Counted from the first letter of the stretch, positions 41,446 through 50,592 are shown. The stretch is DNA of 64,000 nucleotides from VHCN01 sp964589935 (GCA_964589935.1 CAZPVD010000001.1:372001-436000); one strand, 5' to 3'. A program made the numbers and translations. The notes: generated from the letters alone by a model not told the origin.

Positions 41446-42513
41446 ATGCGAACGGCGACGCCCGGAGCCGAGGAAGCGCCGGTCGCGGTGCGGATTCATC
41501 CAAGCCAGTTTCCTGCGGCTATTGAGGAGGCGTTCTGCGCCTCGCTCCAGAGCCGGCGGATGAACCACAAGTTTCATTACGACACCGCCAAGCAGGCGCT
41601 GCGCTGGCTGCGGGTGCATGAGGCGTTCTCACCGGCCCGCCTGGACCGGTCATGCAAGGAAGCCTACGACCTTGCCTCGGCCGCCGCGGCGCAGTTGATG
41701 GGCCGGGGAGACATTGATGTGGTCAGCCTCGGTTGCGGCGGCGGTCAAAAGGAGCTGGGGCTGCTCCGCGCCTTGCGCGCGTCCCGCCCGGCTCGACGTG
41801 TGCGCTACGTGCCCACTGATGTCAGTGTGAGCCTTGCCCTGATCGCGCGCGAAGCCGCTCTGTGCGCCGGAATTTCGCCCGCTGAATGCGAGCCGCTGGT
41901 GCTTGATCTTGCCCGGGTGAAAGACTGGTGCAGGGCGCTGCAACCGGTCCTCGCGCCGGGCGTTCGACGAGTGATCACTTTTTTCGGAATGCTGCCAAAC
42001 TTCTCGCCAGCGGACGTGCTGCCCAGGCTCGCTGGACTGCTCGAGCCGGAGGACGTGCTCCTCGTCAGCGCGAATCTCGCACCGGGAAGTGATTACGCAG
42101 CCGGTGTGCGGAAAATTCTTCCATCTTACGACAATGCGCTGACAGGCGAGTGGCTGTTCTCGGTGCTCGGCGATCTCGGTGTCGCGCGCGACGACGGTCG
42201 CATGGAGTTTCGAGTAGTGCCGTGCCCGGAAGGTTCCGGTTTACTGCGGGTCGAGGCGGACTTTGTTTTCCGCAGAGCCTGCTCGCTGCATTATTGCGGC
42301 AAGGAGTGGCGTTGCAAACGGGGCGAACGGTTCGGGCTCTTTTTCTCGTATCGTCACACGCCCGGCCATGTGAAGGACTTGTTCGTCCGCCACCGCCTGC
42401 TTCTCTGCGACCAATGGTTAAACGCCGGAGGCGACGAAGGCGTTTTTCTGATTCGACGCCGCGGGCGGGTGCGGCCCAGATTGTCTAGCGGCTTCACACT
42501 GCAGGGAAAATAG
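41446..42513 (+). CDS. SAM-dependent methyltransferase, EgtD-like (histidine N-methyltransferase fold)
   Basis: A 355-residue protein whose core resembles the EgtD/Methyltransf_33 family: LNHKFHYDTAKQALRWLRV-like entry, motif I VVSLGCGGGQKELGLLRAL, VPTDVSVSLALIAREA, FFGMLPNFSPADVLPRLAGLL and VLLVSANLAPGSDY. EgtD transfers three methyl groups to histidine on the way to ergothioneine. The N-terminal segment is shortened and the C-terminal half is unusual, with Cys-rich stretches (ACSLHYCGKEWRCKRGERFGLFFSYRHTP). No EgtB gene is in view, so the ergothioneine role is unproven. It lies 41 bases after alaS. The chosen ATG avoids an upstream frame antisense-like to alaS. Confidence 0.65.
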   Translation: MRTATPGAEEAPVAVRIHPSQFPAAIEEAFCASLQSRRMNHKFHYDTAKQALRWLRVHEAFSPARLDRSCKEAYDLASAAAAQLMGRGDIDVVSLGCGGGQKELGLLRALRASRPARRVRYVPTDVSVSLALIAREAALCAGISPAECEPLVLDLARVKDWCRALQPVLAPGVRRVITFFGMLPNFSPADVLPRLAGLLEPEDVLLVSANLAPGSDYAAGVRKILPSYDNALTGEWLFSVLGDLGVARDDGRMEFRVVPCPEGSGLLRVEADFVFRRACSLHYCGKEWRCKRGERFGLFFSYRHTPGHVKDLFVRHRLLLCDQWLNAGGDEGVFLIRRRGRVRPRLSSGFTLQGK

Positions 42514-42526
42514 TTACACTTGGGCC

Positions 42527-44167
42527 ATGTTCCAGCGGTTCTCCGTCAAGCTTTGCTCCTGGCTCGCCTGTGCTTTGGCCAGCGCACCGGCGGCGCGTGC
42601 CGCCGAGTTGACCGTGGTGCCCGTCTATGGCGAGATCGTCGACGCCGACACGGGCAGGCCCCTCGCGGCGCGGGTGTATTTGCAAGGCGCGGATGGCAAG
42701 TGGCAGTTCCCGAAGTCGGTGCCGCCTTACGGCTCGGCGGTGCGTTATGAGAAGCGCAGCGGGTTCAACACGAACGCGACCGAGTTTCACACCACACTCT
42801 CGGCGCACATGTGGGTCGCGGAACTGCCGCCGGGCCGCTACACCGCAACCGTCGAGCGCGGCAAGGAATGGCTGCCCCTGACGAACCAGTTCACCGTCGG
42901 GACCAAGTCGCTTCAACTGAAGCTCTCGCTCAAACGCTGGGTGAACATGGCCGAACTCGGCTGGTTCAGCGGCGACGCGCACAATCACCGCGCGCCCGCC
43001 GAGCTGGAGACGGCGATGCTCGCCGAGGATGTGAACGTCGCGCTGCCGATGATTGACTGGACAACGGCGGACAACGTCCCGCCCGCGGCGAGCGACAAGA
43101 GCATAAAGGGAGCATTTGGAAACAAGCCCGTCGTTGTGGATCCAACACACGTCTGGTTCCCGCGCAACACGGAATATGAAATCTTCCGATCCGGCGGAAA
43201 GAATCACACGCTCGGCGCGCTTCTCATCGTTGGGCATCGCGAGCGGTTCGATGTGCCGGTGTTTCCGATCCGGCGCGTCTCCGAGCGCGCACATGCTGAG
43301 GGCGGGTTGATTGATTTGGAGAAACACAACTGGCCTTGGTCGGTCGCCATCGTGCCGGTGTTGAAGCCGGACCTTTTTGAACTGGCGAACAACCATCACT
43401 GGCGTGTCGAGTTCGGTGTGCGCAACTGGGCCGTGCCCGCGCCTGCGTGGATGAAGCTTCCCGGAAACGGCAGCGGCACGGACACGGAGGAGTCATGGAC
43501 GCGCTACGGTTTTGAGACTTATTACGCGCTGCTCAACTGCGGTTTCCGGCTCAAGCTGTCCGCCGGCACCGCGAATGGTGTTCATCCGGTGCCACTGGGC
43601 TTCAGCCGCGTGTATGTGCACTGCGATGACGGTTTCAGTTATGAAAAGTGGATGAAGGGACTTGCGGCCGGCCGCAGTTTCGTGACCACGGGACCGATGG
43701 CATTAGCGACCATGAACGGCGCGCTGCCGGGCGAAGTGTTCCGCGCGGCGACACCGTTCCGCCGGACCAACGAAATGGAAATCGCGCGAAGCCCATTCAA
43801 GACTCGATGGGAACTCGTGCAGAACGGCGAAGTCGTCTGGACGCTGAAGAACTACACCGACAGCGGCCAACGCTCCGCACCGGAAGGCGTCTTCGCAGAC
43901 AACGGAATCGTCACGGACACATCGTGGTTTGCGCTTCGCTGCTTCGAGGAGCATCCCGACGGCCGTGTGCGCTTCGCCCACACCGCGCCGTGGTGGGTGG
44001 AAATCGAGGGCAAACCGCTCTGGCCTAAACGCGAGCAGGTCGAGTGGTTCGCGAAACGCACCGAGGAGGAAATCGCCCGCAATACGGGCGTCATCACCGA
44101 CGAAGCCCTTGGCGAATTCAAGGAGGCGCTTGCGGCGTGGCAGAAGATTCTTGCGACCGCGCAGTGA
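42527..44167 (+). CDS. Secreted CehA/McbA-type metallohydrolase (PHP-like)
   Basis: A 546-residue exported protein. A signal peptide (LCSWLACALASAPAARA) precedes a carboxypeptidase-regulatory-like segment (VYGEIVDADTGRPLAARVYL). A PHP-like domain follows, with GWFSGDAHNHRAPAELETAMLAEDVNVALPMID, where the His/Asp pairs bind metal. Late stretches are YYALLNCGFRLKLSAGTANGVHPVPLGFSRVYV and AAGRSFVTTGP, typical of the CehA/McbA family. These enzymes hydrolyse phosphoesters, carbamates or similar bonds; the substrate is unknown. It starts 13 bases after the methyltransferase stop. The CehA name reflects homology, not proven carbaryl hydrolysis. Confidence 0.83.
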   Translation: MFQRFSVKLCSWLACALASAPAARAAELTVVPVYGEIVDADTGRPLAARVYLQGADGKWQFPKSVPPYGSAVRYEKRSGFNTNATEFHTTLSAHMWVAELPPGRYTATVERGKEWLPLTNQFTVGTKSLQLKLSLKRWVNMAELGWFSGDAHNHRAPAELETAMLAEDVNVALPMIDWTTADNVPPAASDKSIKGAFGNKPVVVDPTHVWFPRNTEYEIFRSGGKNHTLGALLIVGHRERFDVPVFPIRRVSERAHAEGGLIDLEKHNWPWSVAIVPVLKPDLFELANNHHWRVEFGVRNWAVPAPAWMKLPGNGSGTDTEESWTRYGFETYYALLNCGFRLKLSAGTANGVHPVPLGFSRVYVHCDDGFSYEKWMKGLAAGRSFVTTGPMALATMNGALPGEVFRAATPFRRTNEMEIARSPFKTRWELVQNGEVVWTLKNYTDSGQRSAPEGVFADNGIVTDTSWFALRCFEEHPDGRVRFAHTAPWWVEIEGKPLWPKREQVEWFAKRTEEEIARNTGVITDEALGEFKEALAAWQKILATAQ

Positions 44168-44182
44168 GGTTCCTTTGTCGAG
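44168..44182. repeat. Short repeat also present in the ilvD terminator
   Basis: The 15-base string ggttcctttgtcgag matches the left arm and loop of the hairpin at 27249-27283 with one mismatch. Here, after the CehA/McbA stop, the complementary arm is degenerate (gaataatccg region), so no strong hairpin forms. Confidence 0.4.
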
Positions 44183-44250
44183 GATTATTCGGAACAAGTT
44201 GATTCATTTTTTGTCGCGCGCGGATGACTCTTCTCTCATAGTCGGCGCAC

Positions 44251-45132
44251 ATGAAGTCAATGACGGGCTATGGGCGCGGTGAGTGCGCCCGCAACGGATT
44301 CAAAGTGACTGTGGAGGTCAGCTCGGTGAACCGCCGCCAAAGCGAGATATCCGTCAACCTCCCGCGCGATCTCGAACCGCTTGAGGCGCAAATCCGCGAT
44401 GAAATCAACCGTGTCATCTCGCGCGGACGCATCACCGTGCGGGTCGCGTTGCACGCCGCAGGCGGGAAACTCGCCAATCAGGCGCGCGTGAACAAGGCGC
44501 TGGCGGAAGCCTACGCGAAGGAGTTCCGCAAGCTGGCGAAGTCGCTGAAATTGAGCGGCGAATTGAGCCTCGATGCGGTGCTGCGTTCGCCCGGCGTTTT
44601 GGAGACGGACGAGGACCGTGGCGACGCGGAGGATTTCTGGCCGGCGGTTCACAAATCGTTGACACAGGCGCTTGCCGCGCTCCTGAAAATGCGCGAACGC
44701 GAAGGCGCGCACCTCGCAAAAGACCTGCGGGGCCGGATGAAAATCATTTCCGCCGCCGCTGCGCGCATCCGTGCCCGCGCGCCCGATGTGCAGCAGCGCT
44801 ATCGTGAGCAACTGATCGAGCGTATCAAGGCAGCGGGGCTTGACGCACCTGTGGTTGACGACGAGCGATTGACAAAGGAGGTCGTTTACTTCGCCGACCG
44901 TTCCGACATCTCAGAGGAGTTGACGCGTTTGGAAAGCCACTTCCAGCAGTTCGAAGACTGCGTCAAATCTGCCGAGCCCATCGGGCGCACGCTCGACTTT
45001 CTTTCCCAGGAATTGAACCGGGAAATCAACACCATCGGCTCGAAGGCCAGCGATGCGCTCATTTCCCGCGATGTCGTCACGGTCAAGGCCGAGCTGGAAA
45101 AATTTCGCGAGCAGGTGCAGAACGTCGAGTAG
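44251..45132 (+). CDS. yicC: YicC family protein
   Basis: A 293-residue protein of normal YicC length, beginning MKSMTGYGRGE, the family hallmark. The conserved EVSSVNRRQSEISVNLPR and DRVI..GRI.V areas follow, and the C-terminal half has EVVYFADRSDISEELTRLESHFQQF and GRTLDFLSQELNREINTIGSK. E. coli YicC is reported to act as an endoribonuclease. It is commonly encoded next to gmk, as here, where gmk starts 5 bases downstream. It probably forms one operon with gmk and coaC. Confidence 0.93.
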   Translation: MKSMTGYGRGECARNGFKVTVEVSSVNRRQSEISVNLPRDLEPLEAQIRDEINRVISRGRITVRVALHAAGGKLANQARVNKALAEAYAKEFRKLAKSLKLSGELSLDAVLRSPGVLETDEDRGDAEDFWPAVHKSLTQALAALLKMREREGAHLAKDLRGRMKIISAAAARIRARAPDVQQRYREQLIERIKAAGLDAPVVDDERLTKEVVYFADRSDISEELTRLESHFQQFEDCVKSAEPIGRTLDFLSQELNREINTIGSKASDALISRDVVTVKAELEKFREQVQNVE

Positions 45133-45137
45133 CCTTC

Positions 45138-45764
45138 ATGCCGGACGCAAAACCAACGCCACTCCTCATCGTCTTGTCCGCGCCTTCCGGCGGCGGCAAG
45201 ACGACGCTGTGCGGGCAGTTGCTGGCGACAAATCCAAACGTATCCCGCGCCGTCACCTGCACGACGCGCGCGCCGCGGCCCGGTGAGCGCGACACCGTGG
45301 ATTATTATTTCCTCGGTGCCGCGGATTTCCAAAAACGCGTGCAGGCCGGTGATTTCCTTGAGCACGCCTCGGTTTATGGCAACAGCTATGGCACGTTGAA
45401 GGGCGAAGTGCTCGACAAACTGCGCGCGGGCAAGGACGTGTTGCTGGCCATTGATGTGCAGGGCGCGGAGACTGTCCGAACGCGCGCCCAGAGGGATGAC
45501 GAACTGCGGCGTTCACTCATCACGGTCTTCCTCACGCCCGCGTCGCTGGCGATTCTTGAACAGCGTCTCAAAATGCGCGGCACGGACGACCCGGCGGTCG
45601 TTCAGAAACGCCTTGCTGTTGCAAAACAGGAGATCGAACAGTGGCGGCGCTTCGACTATCTCATCATCAGCACGTCGGTCGCGGAGGACCTGCGACGGAT
45701 GCAGTGCGTGATCGAGGCTGAAAAGATGCGCCAATGCAGGGCAGCCGCACCATTGCTGGACTAA
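45138..45764 (+). CDS. gmk: Guanylate kinase
   Basis: A 208-residue guanylate kinase. The P-loop SAPSGGGKTTL lies near residues 15-25, the GMP-binding core is TCTTRAPRPGERDTVDYYFL, and FLEHASVYGNSYGTLKGEVLDKLRAGKDVLLAIDVQGAETVR is conserved. It phosphorylates GMP to GDP in the cytoplasm. The gene lies between yicC and a flavoprotein of the CoaBC family, the usual order yicC-gmk-(rpoZ)-coaBC. No rpoZ sits in the small gap after gmk. Confidence 0.96.
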   Translation: MPDAKPTPLLIVLSAPSGGGKTTLCGQLLATNPNVSRAVTCTTRAPRPGERDTVDYYFLGAADFQKRVQAGDFLEHASVYGNSYGTLKGEVLDKLRAGKDVLLAIDVQGAETVRTRAQRDDELRRSLITVFLTPASLAILEQRLKMRGTDDPAVVQKRLAVAKQEIEQWRRFDYLIISTSVAEDLRRMQCVIEAEKMRQCRAAAPLLD

Positions 45765-45806
45765 AGTCCGAGTTTGGCGCAGTTTGGGACAAGAACAAAC
45801 CGCGAC

Positions 45807-46364
45807 ATGGCCGCAACGAAGAACATTGTCCTCGGCGTCACCGGCTCCATCGCCGCGCACAGGGCCGCGGACGTGTGCAGCCTTTTAATGAAAGCCGGCT
45901 GCAACGTGCGCGTGGTGATGACCGCCGATGCGCAGCACTTCATCACTCCCCTGCCCTTCAAGACGCTTTCGCGCAATCCAGTCCTGACGAACATCTACGA
46001 CGAGGAGAACGGCTGGAAGCCCGTCCACACCCAACTTGCCGATGAAGCAGCGCTGCTGCTCATTGCGCCCGCGACGGCAAATATTCTCGCGAAGCTGGCT
46101 CACGGCATCGCGGATGATGCGCTTTCGTGCATCGCGCTCGCTTTGAATTCGCACGCGAAGACGCTGGTCGCCCCCGCGATGAACGGCAAGATGTGGTTGC
46201 ATCCTGCAACGCAGGCAAATGCTGCCACGCTTCGCTCGCGCGGCGTCGAATTCATCGGACCCGCTGAAGGGATGCTCTCCTGCGGTTATGAAGGGATTGG
46301 CCGTTTGTGGCCGGTTGAGCAGATTGTTGAACGCGCCCTCGCATTGATTGCAGCCAGGAGCTGA
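45807..46364 (+). CDS. coaC: Flavoprotein, phosphopantothenoylcysteine decarboxylase domain (CoaC-like)
   Basis: A 185-residue HFCD flavoprotein. KNIVLGVTGSIAAHRAADV is the N-terminal FMN-binding loop, and LIAPATANILAKLAHGIADDALS and APAMNGKMWLHPATQAN are the FMN and PXMNXXMW substrate motifs. GPAEGMLSCGYEGIGRLW carries the catalytic cysteine. It decarboxylates phosphopantothenoylcysteine in coenzyme A synthesis. The usual C-terminal CoaB synthetase domain is missing, so coaB may be encoded elsewhere. The ATG 45807 gives the natural N-terminus; an upstream TTG at 45774 is less likely. Confidence 0.85.
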   Translation: MAATKNIVLGVTGSIAAHRAADVCSLLMKAGCNVRVVMTADAQHFITPLPFKTLSRNPVLTNIYDEENGWKPVHTQLADEAALLLIAPATANILAKLAHGIADDALSCIALALNSHAKTLVAPAMNGKMWLHPATQANAATLRSRGVEFIGPAEGMLSCGYEGIGRLWPVEQIVERALALIAARS

Positions 46365-46382
46365 CTGGAGTTGTTGTTTCCC

Positions 46383-47987
46383 ATGAACAAATCCTCGGCG
46401 AAACGCTGGATGTTTCTGCGGGAATTCATTTCCACGCCGATTGTTTCGGCCTCGGCGCGGGCGGACCGCATCCGCTTCATGGAACGGGACGTGTGCCTGA
46501 CGATCAAGGTGGTGATGTTCACGGCCTTCTCGTATATTCTGTATTCACCAGATTGGTTCGAGGGCACGCCGACTGTGGGCCAGATTGGGGTCGAGACGAT
46601 CAAGGGCGCGTTTCTCATATTTTTGGCGCTCAACATCGTGGTTGGCGGGATCGTGCTGGCGATGGATTTCCTGCCGCTGATGCTGGTCGAGTGGTCGGTG
46701 TTTGTGGTGAGCATGATGGACAGCTTGTTTGTAGCACTGCTCGTTGTCATCACGGGCGGACTGGAAAGCACGATTTATTGGGTGTTCCTCTTCATCATCC
46801 TGCGCAATGCCGTAAGCATTCCACTGGTGCGCCGACAGATCATCCTTAATGCCGCGGTGATTGCGTTCTACATATTCGCCGGCTTTCTGGATCAAACATG
46901 GCAACAACTGGACCAACGCTACCGGCAGTTTGACGAAAGATTCGTTCAAGTGAATGCGCAGCCGGGCGTCCGGCACACGGGAGCCAACATGCCGCCTGCG
47001 GTCCGGCTTGCGACAAACAGGCCGGTTTCAGCGGTTGCCAACACGAACAGCAACCCTTCCGACTTGGCAAAAACGGGCAAGCTACGCCCGAAGCGGCGGA
47101 GCATGACTGACTTTGACGATCCAGAATTCGGCACAGCGGCTTTGAACGCGATCAATGCGATCCTGGACGCACACACCTGGGACCGCGTTCTCATGCGTGT
47201 GCTTCTGCTCGCGCTGCTGGCCCTGAGTTGCTACGGCATCAATGTCCTCGCTGACCTGCACTTGTCCTCCATCGAGGAGGCGCGGGAGTTTTCTGCCCGG
47301 CAGGAACAGTTACGCTCCACCGGCAGGCTGGCTGCGGAAATTGCCCATCAGTTGAAGAACCCCCTCTCCATCATCAACAACGCCGCCTTCAATCTCCAGC
47401 GCTCGTTGCGGGATGCCAAACCTGACGCCGTTCAGCAACTCGATATCATCCGTGAAGAAATTCATCGCTCCGACCGGATCATCACCGAGTTGATGGGCTA
47501 CGCGCGGCTCTCCGAGGGCCGTGTCGAAAAGCTGCAACTCCACGAAGAGATTGACGCCGCCATTGCGCAGGCCCTTCCCAACGGGGCCAATTACGAAATC
47601 ACCGTCCAGCGCGATTACGACCGTCCGCTGCCGCCACTGTTGATGCAGCGGGCGCATCTGCGGGAAATCCTCGTGAACATTTTCCTGAACTCTCGCGAAG
47701 CCATGCACGGCAAAGGCCGCGTCGAAGTCATGGCGCTGCCCGGCGAAAACGACTCCGTCATCATCACCATCAAGGACAGCGGCCCAGGCATCCCGCCGGA
47801 ACAGCTCGACCGGATTTTTGAGCCTTATTTTTCGACCAAGGAAACGGGCACCGGCCTCGGTCTCGCAATCGTCAAGCACAACACGGAGCTTTACAGCGGC
47901 GCTGTCCGGGCTGAATCAGAGCTTGGAAAAGGCACGCGCTTCACACTACAGTTCCCGTCGAAAGTCCTGTTGCGCTCCACACCATGA
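46383..47987 (+). CDS. Membrane sensor histidine kinase (NtrB-like)
   Basis: A 534-residue kinase. Four to five hydrophobic segments lie in residues 45-165 (VVMFTAFSYILYS, AFLIFLALNIVVGGIVLAMDFL, FVVSMMDSLFVALLVVI), followed by a polar loop of about 110 residues and another helix (LLLALLALSCYGIN). The HisKA domain has STGRLAAEIAHQLKNPLSIINNAA (phospho-His). HATPase motifs are NIFLNSREAMHG (N box), IKDSGPGIPPEQL (G1), IFEPYFSTKETGTGLGLAIVK (F/G2) and ESELGKGTRFTL. Its stop overlaps the start of the NtrC-type regulator (ATGA), so the pair is coupled. The signal is unknown. Confidence 0.9.
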   Translation: MNKSSAKRWMFLREFISTPIVSASARADRIRFMERDVCLTIKVVMFTAFSYILYSPDWFEGTPTVGQIGVETIKGAFLIFLALNIVVGGIVLAMDFLPLMLVEWSVFVVSMMDSLFVALLVVITGGLESTIYWVFLFIILRNAVSIPLVRRQIILNAAVIAFYIFAGFLDQTWQQLDQRYRQFDERFVQVNAQPGVRHTGANMPPAVRLATNRPVSAVANTNSNPSDLAKTGKLRPKRRSMTDFDDPEFGTAALNAINAILDAHTWDRVLMRVLLLALLALSCYGINVLADLHLSSIEEAREFSARQEQLRSTGRLAAEIAHQLKNPLSIINNAAFNLQRSLRDAKPDAVQQLDIIREEIHRSDRIITELMGYARLSEGRVEKLQLHEEIDAAIAQALPNGANYEITVQRDYDRPLPPLLMQRAHLREILVNIFLNSREAMHGKGRVEVMALPGENDSVIITIKDSGPGIPPEQLDRIFEPYFSTKETGTGLGLAIVKHNTELYSGAVRAESELGKGTRFTLQFPSKVLLRSTP

Positions 47988-49429
47988 GCACGGCACTGCC
48001 GCCCATCCTGTTCATTGACGACGAGAGAAACATGCGTCTCTCGATGAAGTCGGCCCTTGAAGAGGAAGGCTATGAAGTTGAGACGGTCGAAAGCGCCGAG
48101 GAGTCCCTCAAGCTGCTTGCGCAGCAAAAGTTCCTCATGGTCATCACTGACGCGCACCTCACGGGGATCAGCGGCTACAGCCTGCTTTCACACATCAAGC
48201 GCGACTGGCCCGACCTGCCCGTCCTCATGATCACGGCCTATGCCACGCCCAAGCTGGCCGTCGAAGCCCTCAAGGCCGGCGCAATGGATTATCTTCCCAA
48301 GCCCTTCGCACCCGAGGAACTTCTTCACGCTGTGCGGCGGTGCGCCGAGCACTTTCGGTTGCTCAGGGAAAACGCCGCCCTGCGCGAGCAGGTCACACAA
48401 GACTACCGCCTCGACCATATCATTGGCGAATCGTCCAAGATGGGTGAGCTGCGCAAACTCATCCAGACTGTTGCGCCAAGCAAGGCCAACGTGCTCATCC
48501 TCGGCGAAAGCGGCACGGGCAAGGAGCTCATCGCCGGAGCGCTCCATTGCCTCAGCCCGCGCGCGGACAACAACTACGTCCGCATCAATTGCGCCGCGAT
48601 CCCGGAGACACTTCTCGAAAGCGAACTCTTCGGCCACGAACGGGGCGCGTTCACCGGCGCGATCAAGCAAAAGCCCGGCCGCGTTGAGGAAGCCGACGGC
48701 GGCACTATCTTCCTCGATGAAATCGGAGACATGAGCCGCTCGCTCCAGGCCAAACTGCTGCGCTTCCTCGAGGACGGCACATTCACGCGCGTCGGCGGCA
48801 CCGATGAACTCAAAGTGGACGTGCGACTTCTTGCCGCGACCAACCGTGACATCATCGAAGCCATCCGTGCCAATTCGTTTCGCGAAGACCTCTACCATCG
48901 TCTCAACGTCGTGCAGCTCCGTCCGCCGCCGTTGCGCGAGCGCGGACGGGACATCATTCTCCTTGCCGATTATTTCCTCGCTCAATTTTGCCGCGCGTTG
49001 AACAAGGGTGTCAAAACGCTGTCGAAAGGCGCCGAGGTCAAACTGCTTTCACACCACTGGCCGGGTAACGTCCGCGAATTGCGGAACGTGATTGAACGCG
49101 CGGTGATTCTGGAGGAGACATCGCAAATCCAGCCGGTCAGCCTGCCGGACTTTGAAATCGAGACACGTTTGCGCAAATCCGGCGGGTCAACGTCCGCGTC
49201 CACCTCTTCGCAGACGCTCGATGAAGCCGTCGCCGCGTTTGAACGCCAGCTCATCATCAACACGCTGGTGAACAACAATTACTCGATCAACAAGACCGCC
49301 GAGCATCTCAAGGTCACACGCCACGCCCTCCGCTACCGCATGCAACGGCTGAACATCAGCACAGATGGCAGCACGGAGGAGGAAACGCAGTTCTTCACGA
49401 AGGAGTCCATCAATGCTCCCGCCGCCTGA
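47984..49429 (+). CDS. Sigma-54 dependent response regulator (NtrC family)
   Basis: A 481-residue regulator. The receiver domain has ILFIDDERN (acidic pair), phosphoacceptor D56 in VITDAHLTG and the switch residues Thr/Lys (MITAYA, PKPFAPE). The AAA+ domain has Walker A GESGTGKE, the sigma-54 contact loop GAFTGAIKQ, Walker B GTIFLDEIGDM and the sensor II region GNVRELRNVIERAV. The C-terminal Fis-type helix-turn-helix reads YSINKTAEHLKVTRHALRYRM. It activates sigma-54 promoters when phosphorylated by the cognate kinase just upstream. The target promoters are not identifiable here. Confidence 0.94.
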   Translation: MSTALPPILFIDDERNMRLSMKSALEEEGYEVETVESAEESLKLLAQQKFLMVITDAHLTGISGYSLLSHIKRDWPDLPVLMITAYATPKLAVEALKAGAMDYLPKPFAPEELLHAVRRCAEHFRLLRENAALREQVTQDYRLDHIIGESSKMGELRKLIQTVAPSKANVLILGESGTGKELIAGALHCLSPRADNNYVRINCAAIPETLLESELFGHERGAFTGAIKQKPGRVEEADGGTIFLDEIGDMSRSLQAKLLRFLEDGTFTRVGGTDELKVDVRLLAATNRDIIEAIRANSFREDLYHRLNVVQLRPPPLRERGRDIILLADYFLAQFCRALNKGVKTLSKGAEVKLLSHHWPGNVRELRNVIERAVILEETSQIQPVSLPDFEIETRLRKSGGSTSASTSSQTLDEAVAAFERQLIINTLVNNNYSINKTAEHLKVTRHALRYRMQRLNISTDGSTEEETQFFTKESINAPAA

Positions 49430-49736
49430 ACTTTTCGCCGCCGCAAATCCCGCTGACCTGCTTCCAGCTCCGCCTTCAACCGCGACAACGCAGGCGTTCA
49501 AAGACCTCTGGGTCGTGCTGGGAATCGCATTTGCCTTGGGATTGTTGTTTCTTCTGTGGGCAAGATTTATGCGCACTGGAGGTGACAACGATCCAAGACG
49601 CCGCCGAGTCCAAGGCGCCAAGCATGGCCAGCGTCCGGTGAACCCTACCCTTGCGGAAACCGGGGGCCTGCCTCCAGTCAGGCCGGACGCCGCGCCGCCT
49701 TCTCCGCCACCCAGCCATGAATCCGCACGTCAGTGA
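49413..49736 (+). CDS. Small single-pass membrane protein
   Basis: A 107-residue protein overlapping the regulator end by 17 bases and hpnD by 20. A Pro/Ala-rich start (MLPPPELFAAANPADLLPAPP) precedes one transmembrane helix (WVVLGIAFALGLLFLLWARF) and a basic, Pro-rich cytoplasmic tail (DDPRRRRVQGAKHGQR). No family is recognised. The codon usage matches its neighbours and the frame is in phase with translational coupling, so I think it is real. Confidence 0.5.
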   Translation: MLPPPELFAAANPADLLPAPPSTATTQAFKDLWVVLGIAFALGLLFLLWARFMRTGGDNDPRRRRVQGAKHGQRPVNPTLAETGGLPPVRPDAAPPSPPPSHESARQ

Positions 49737-50592
49737 GACAATCACGCGGCGCAGCGCGTCCAATCTGGCGCTTGCGTTCGTGCTGCTGCCGCGCGAAAAA
49801 CGCGCCGCGATGAGCGCGCTCTACGCCTTCTGCCGCGAGGTGGACGACGTGGCGGACGATGAAACGCGCCCGGATTTTGAGCGTCGTGCACTTCTCGCCG
49901 CGTGGCGCACGGACATCAAGCTCGCCTGCTACAACGGCGCGGCGCAGTTTCCCGTGAACCAGGAGCTGCGTCCGTTCATCACGCGCTACAAGCTGCGCTA
50001 CGAATTGTTCGAGGACCTTATCCGTGGCGTCGAGATGGACCTCGACATCAAGCGTTACGAAACTTACGAGCAGCTTGAACAATACTGTTACCGGGTCGCC
50101 TCCGTCGTCGGGCTGCTCAGCATTGAAATCTTCGGTTATACGAACCCCGCGTGCCGCGATTATGCCGTGCATCTGGGCAAGGCGCTCCAGCTCACAAACA
50201 TTTTGCGAGACGTGCGCAGCGACGCGGAGCGCGGCCGCATCTACCTGCCGGTCTCGGAACTGGCGCGCTTCAACGTGAGCACTGATGAGATTCTCCACGG
50301 CGATTATTCGCCGCGCTTCCGTGAACTTGCCACAAGCGTCGCAGACCGGGCCAAGTGGCATTATCAACAAGCCCGCGAGAGCCTTCCCGCCGAGGATCGT
50401 CGTGCGATGGCGACTGCGGAGTTGATGGGCTCCGTCTATTGGCGGCTGCTGTGCAAGCTCGAAGCGCGGCAGTTCAACGTGTTCGGCCCGCGCCCGACGC
50501 GGTTGACCAAGCTGCAGAAACTGCTCCTCATCGGCCGCACCTGGTATCGCACCGCCACCGGCGCGCTCGTCCCGAATTATGGCGTCTCCTGA
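49717..50592 (+). CDS. hpnD: Presqualene diphosphate synthase-like (HpnD, squalene/phytoene synthase family)
   Basis: A 291-residue trans-isoprenyl diphosphate synthase. The first Asp-rich motif is in ALYAFCREVDDVADDE (DDVAD) and the second in LTNILRDVRSDAERGRIYLP. Conserved pieces are LALAFVLLPREKRAAMSALYAFCREVDDVAD and YCYRVASVVGLLSIEIFGY. HpnD condenses two farnesyl diphosphates to presqualene diphosphate; HpnC and HpnE then make squalene. Neither HpnC nor HpnE is seen here, so they may lie elsewhere or the enzyme may act differently. Phytoene synthase is an alternative, but HpnK next door favours the hopanoid reading. The ATG 49717 overlaps the upstream gene. Confidence 0.85.
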   Translation: MNPHVSETITRRSASNLALAFVLLPREKRAAMSALYAFCREVDDVADDETRPDFERRALLAAWRTDIKLACYNGAAQFPVNQELRPFITRYKLRYELFEDLIRGVEMDLDIKRYETYEQLEQYCYRVASVVGLLSIEIFGYTNPACRDYAVHLGKALQLTNILRDVRSDAERGRIYLPVSELARFNVSTDEILHGDYSPRFRELATSVADRAKWHYQQARESLPAEDRRAMATAELMGSVYWRLLCKLEARQFNVFGPRPTRLTKLQKLLLIGRTWYRTATGALVPNYGVS

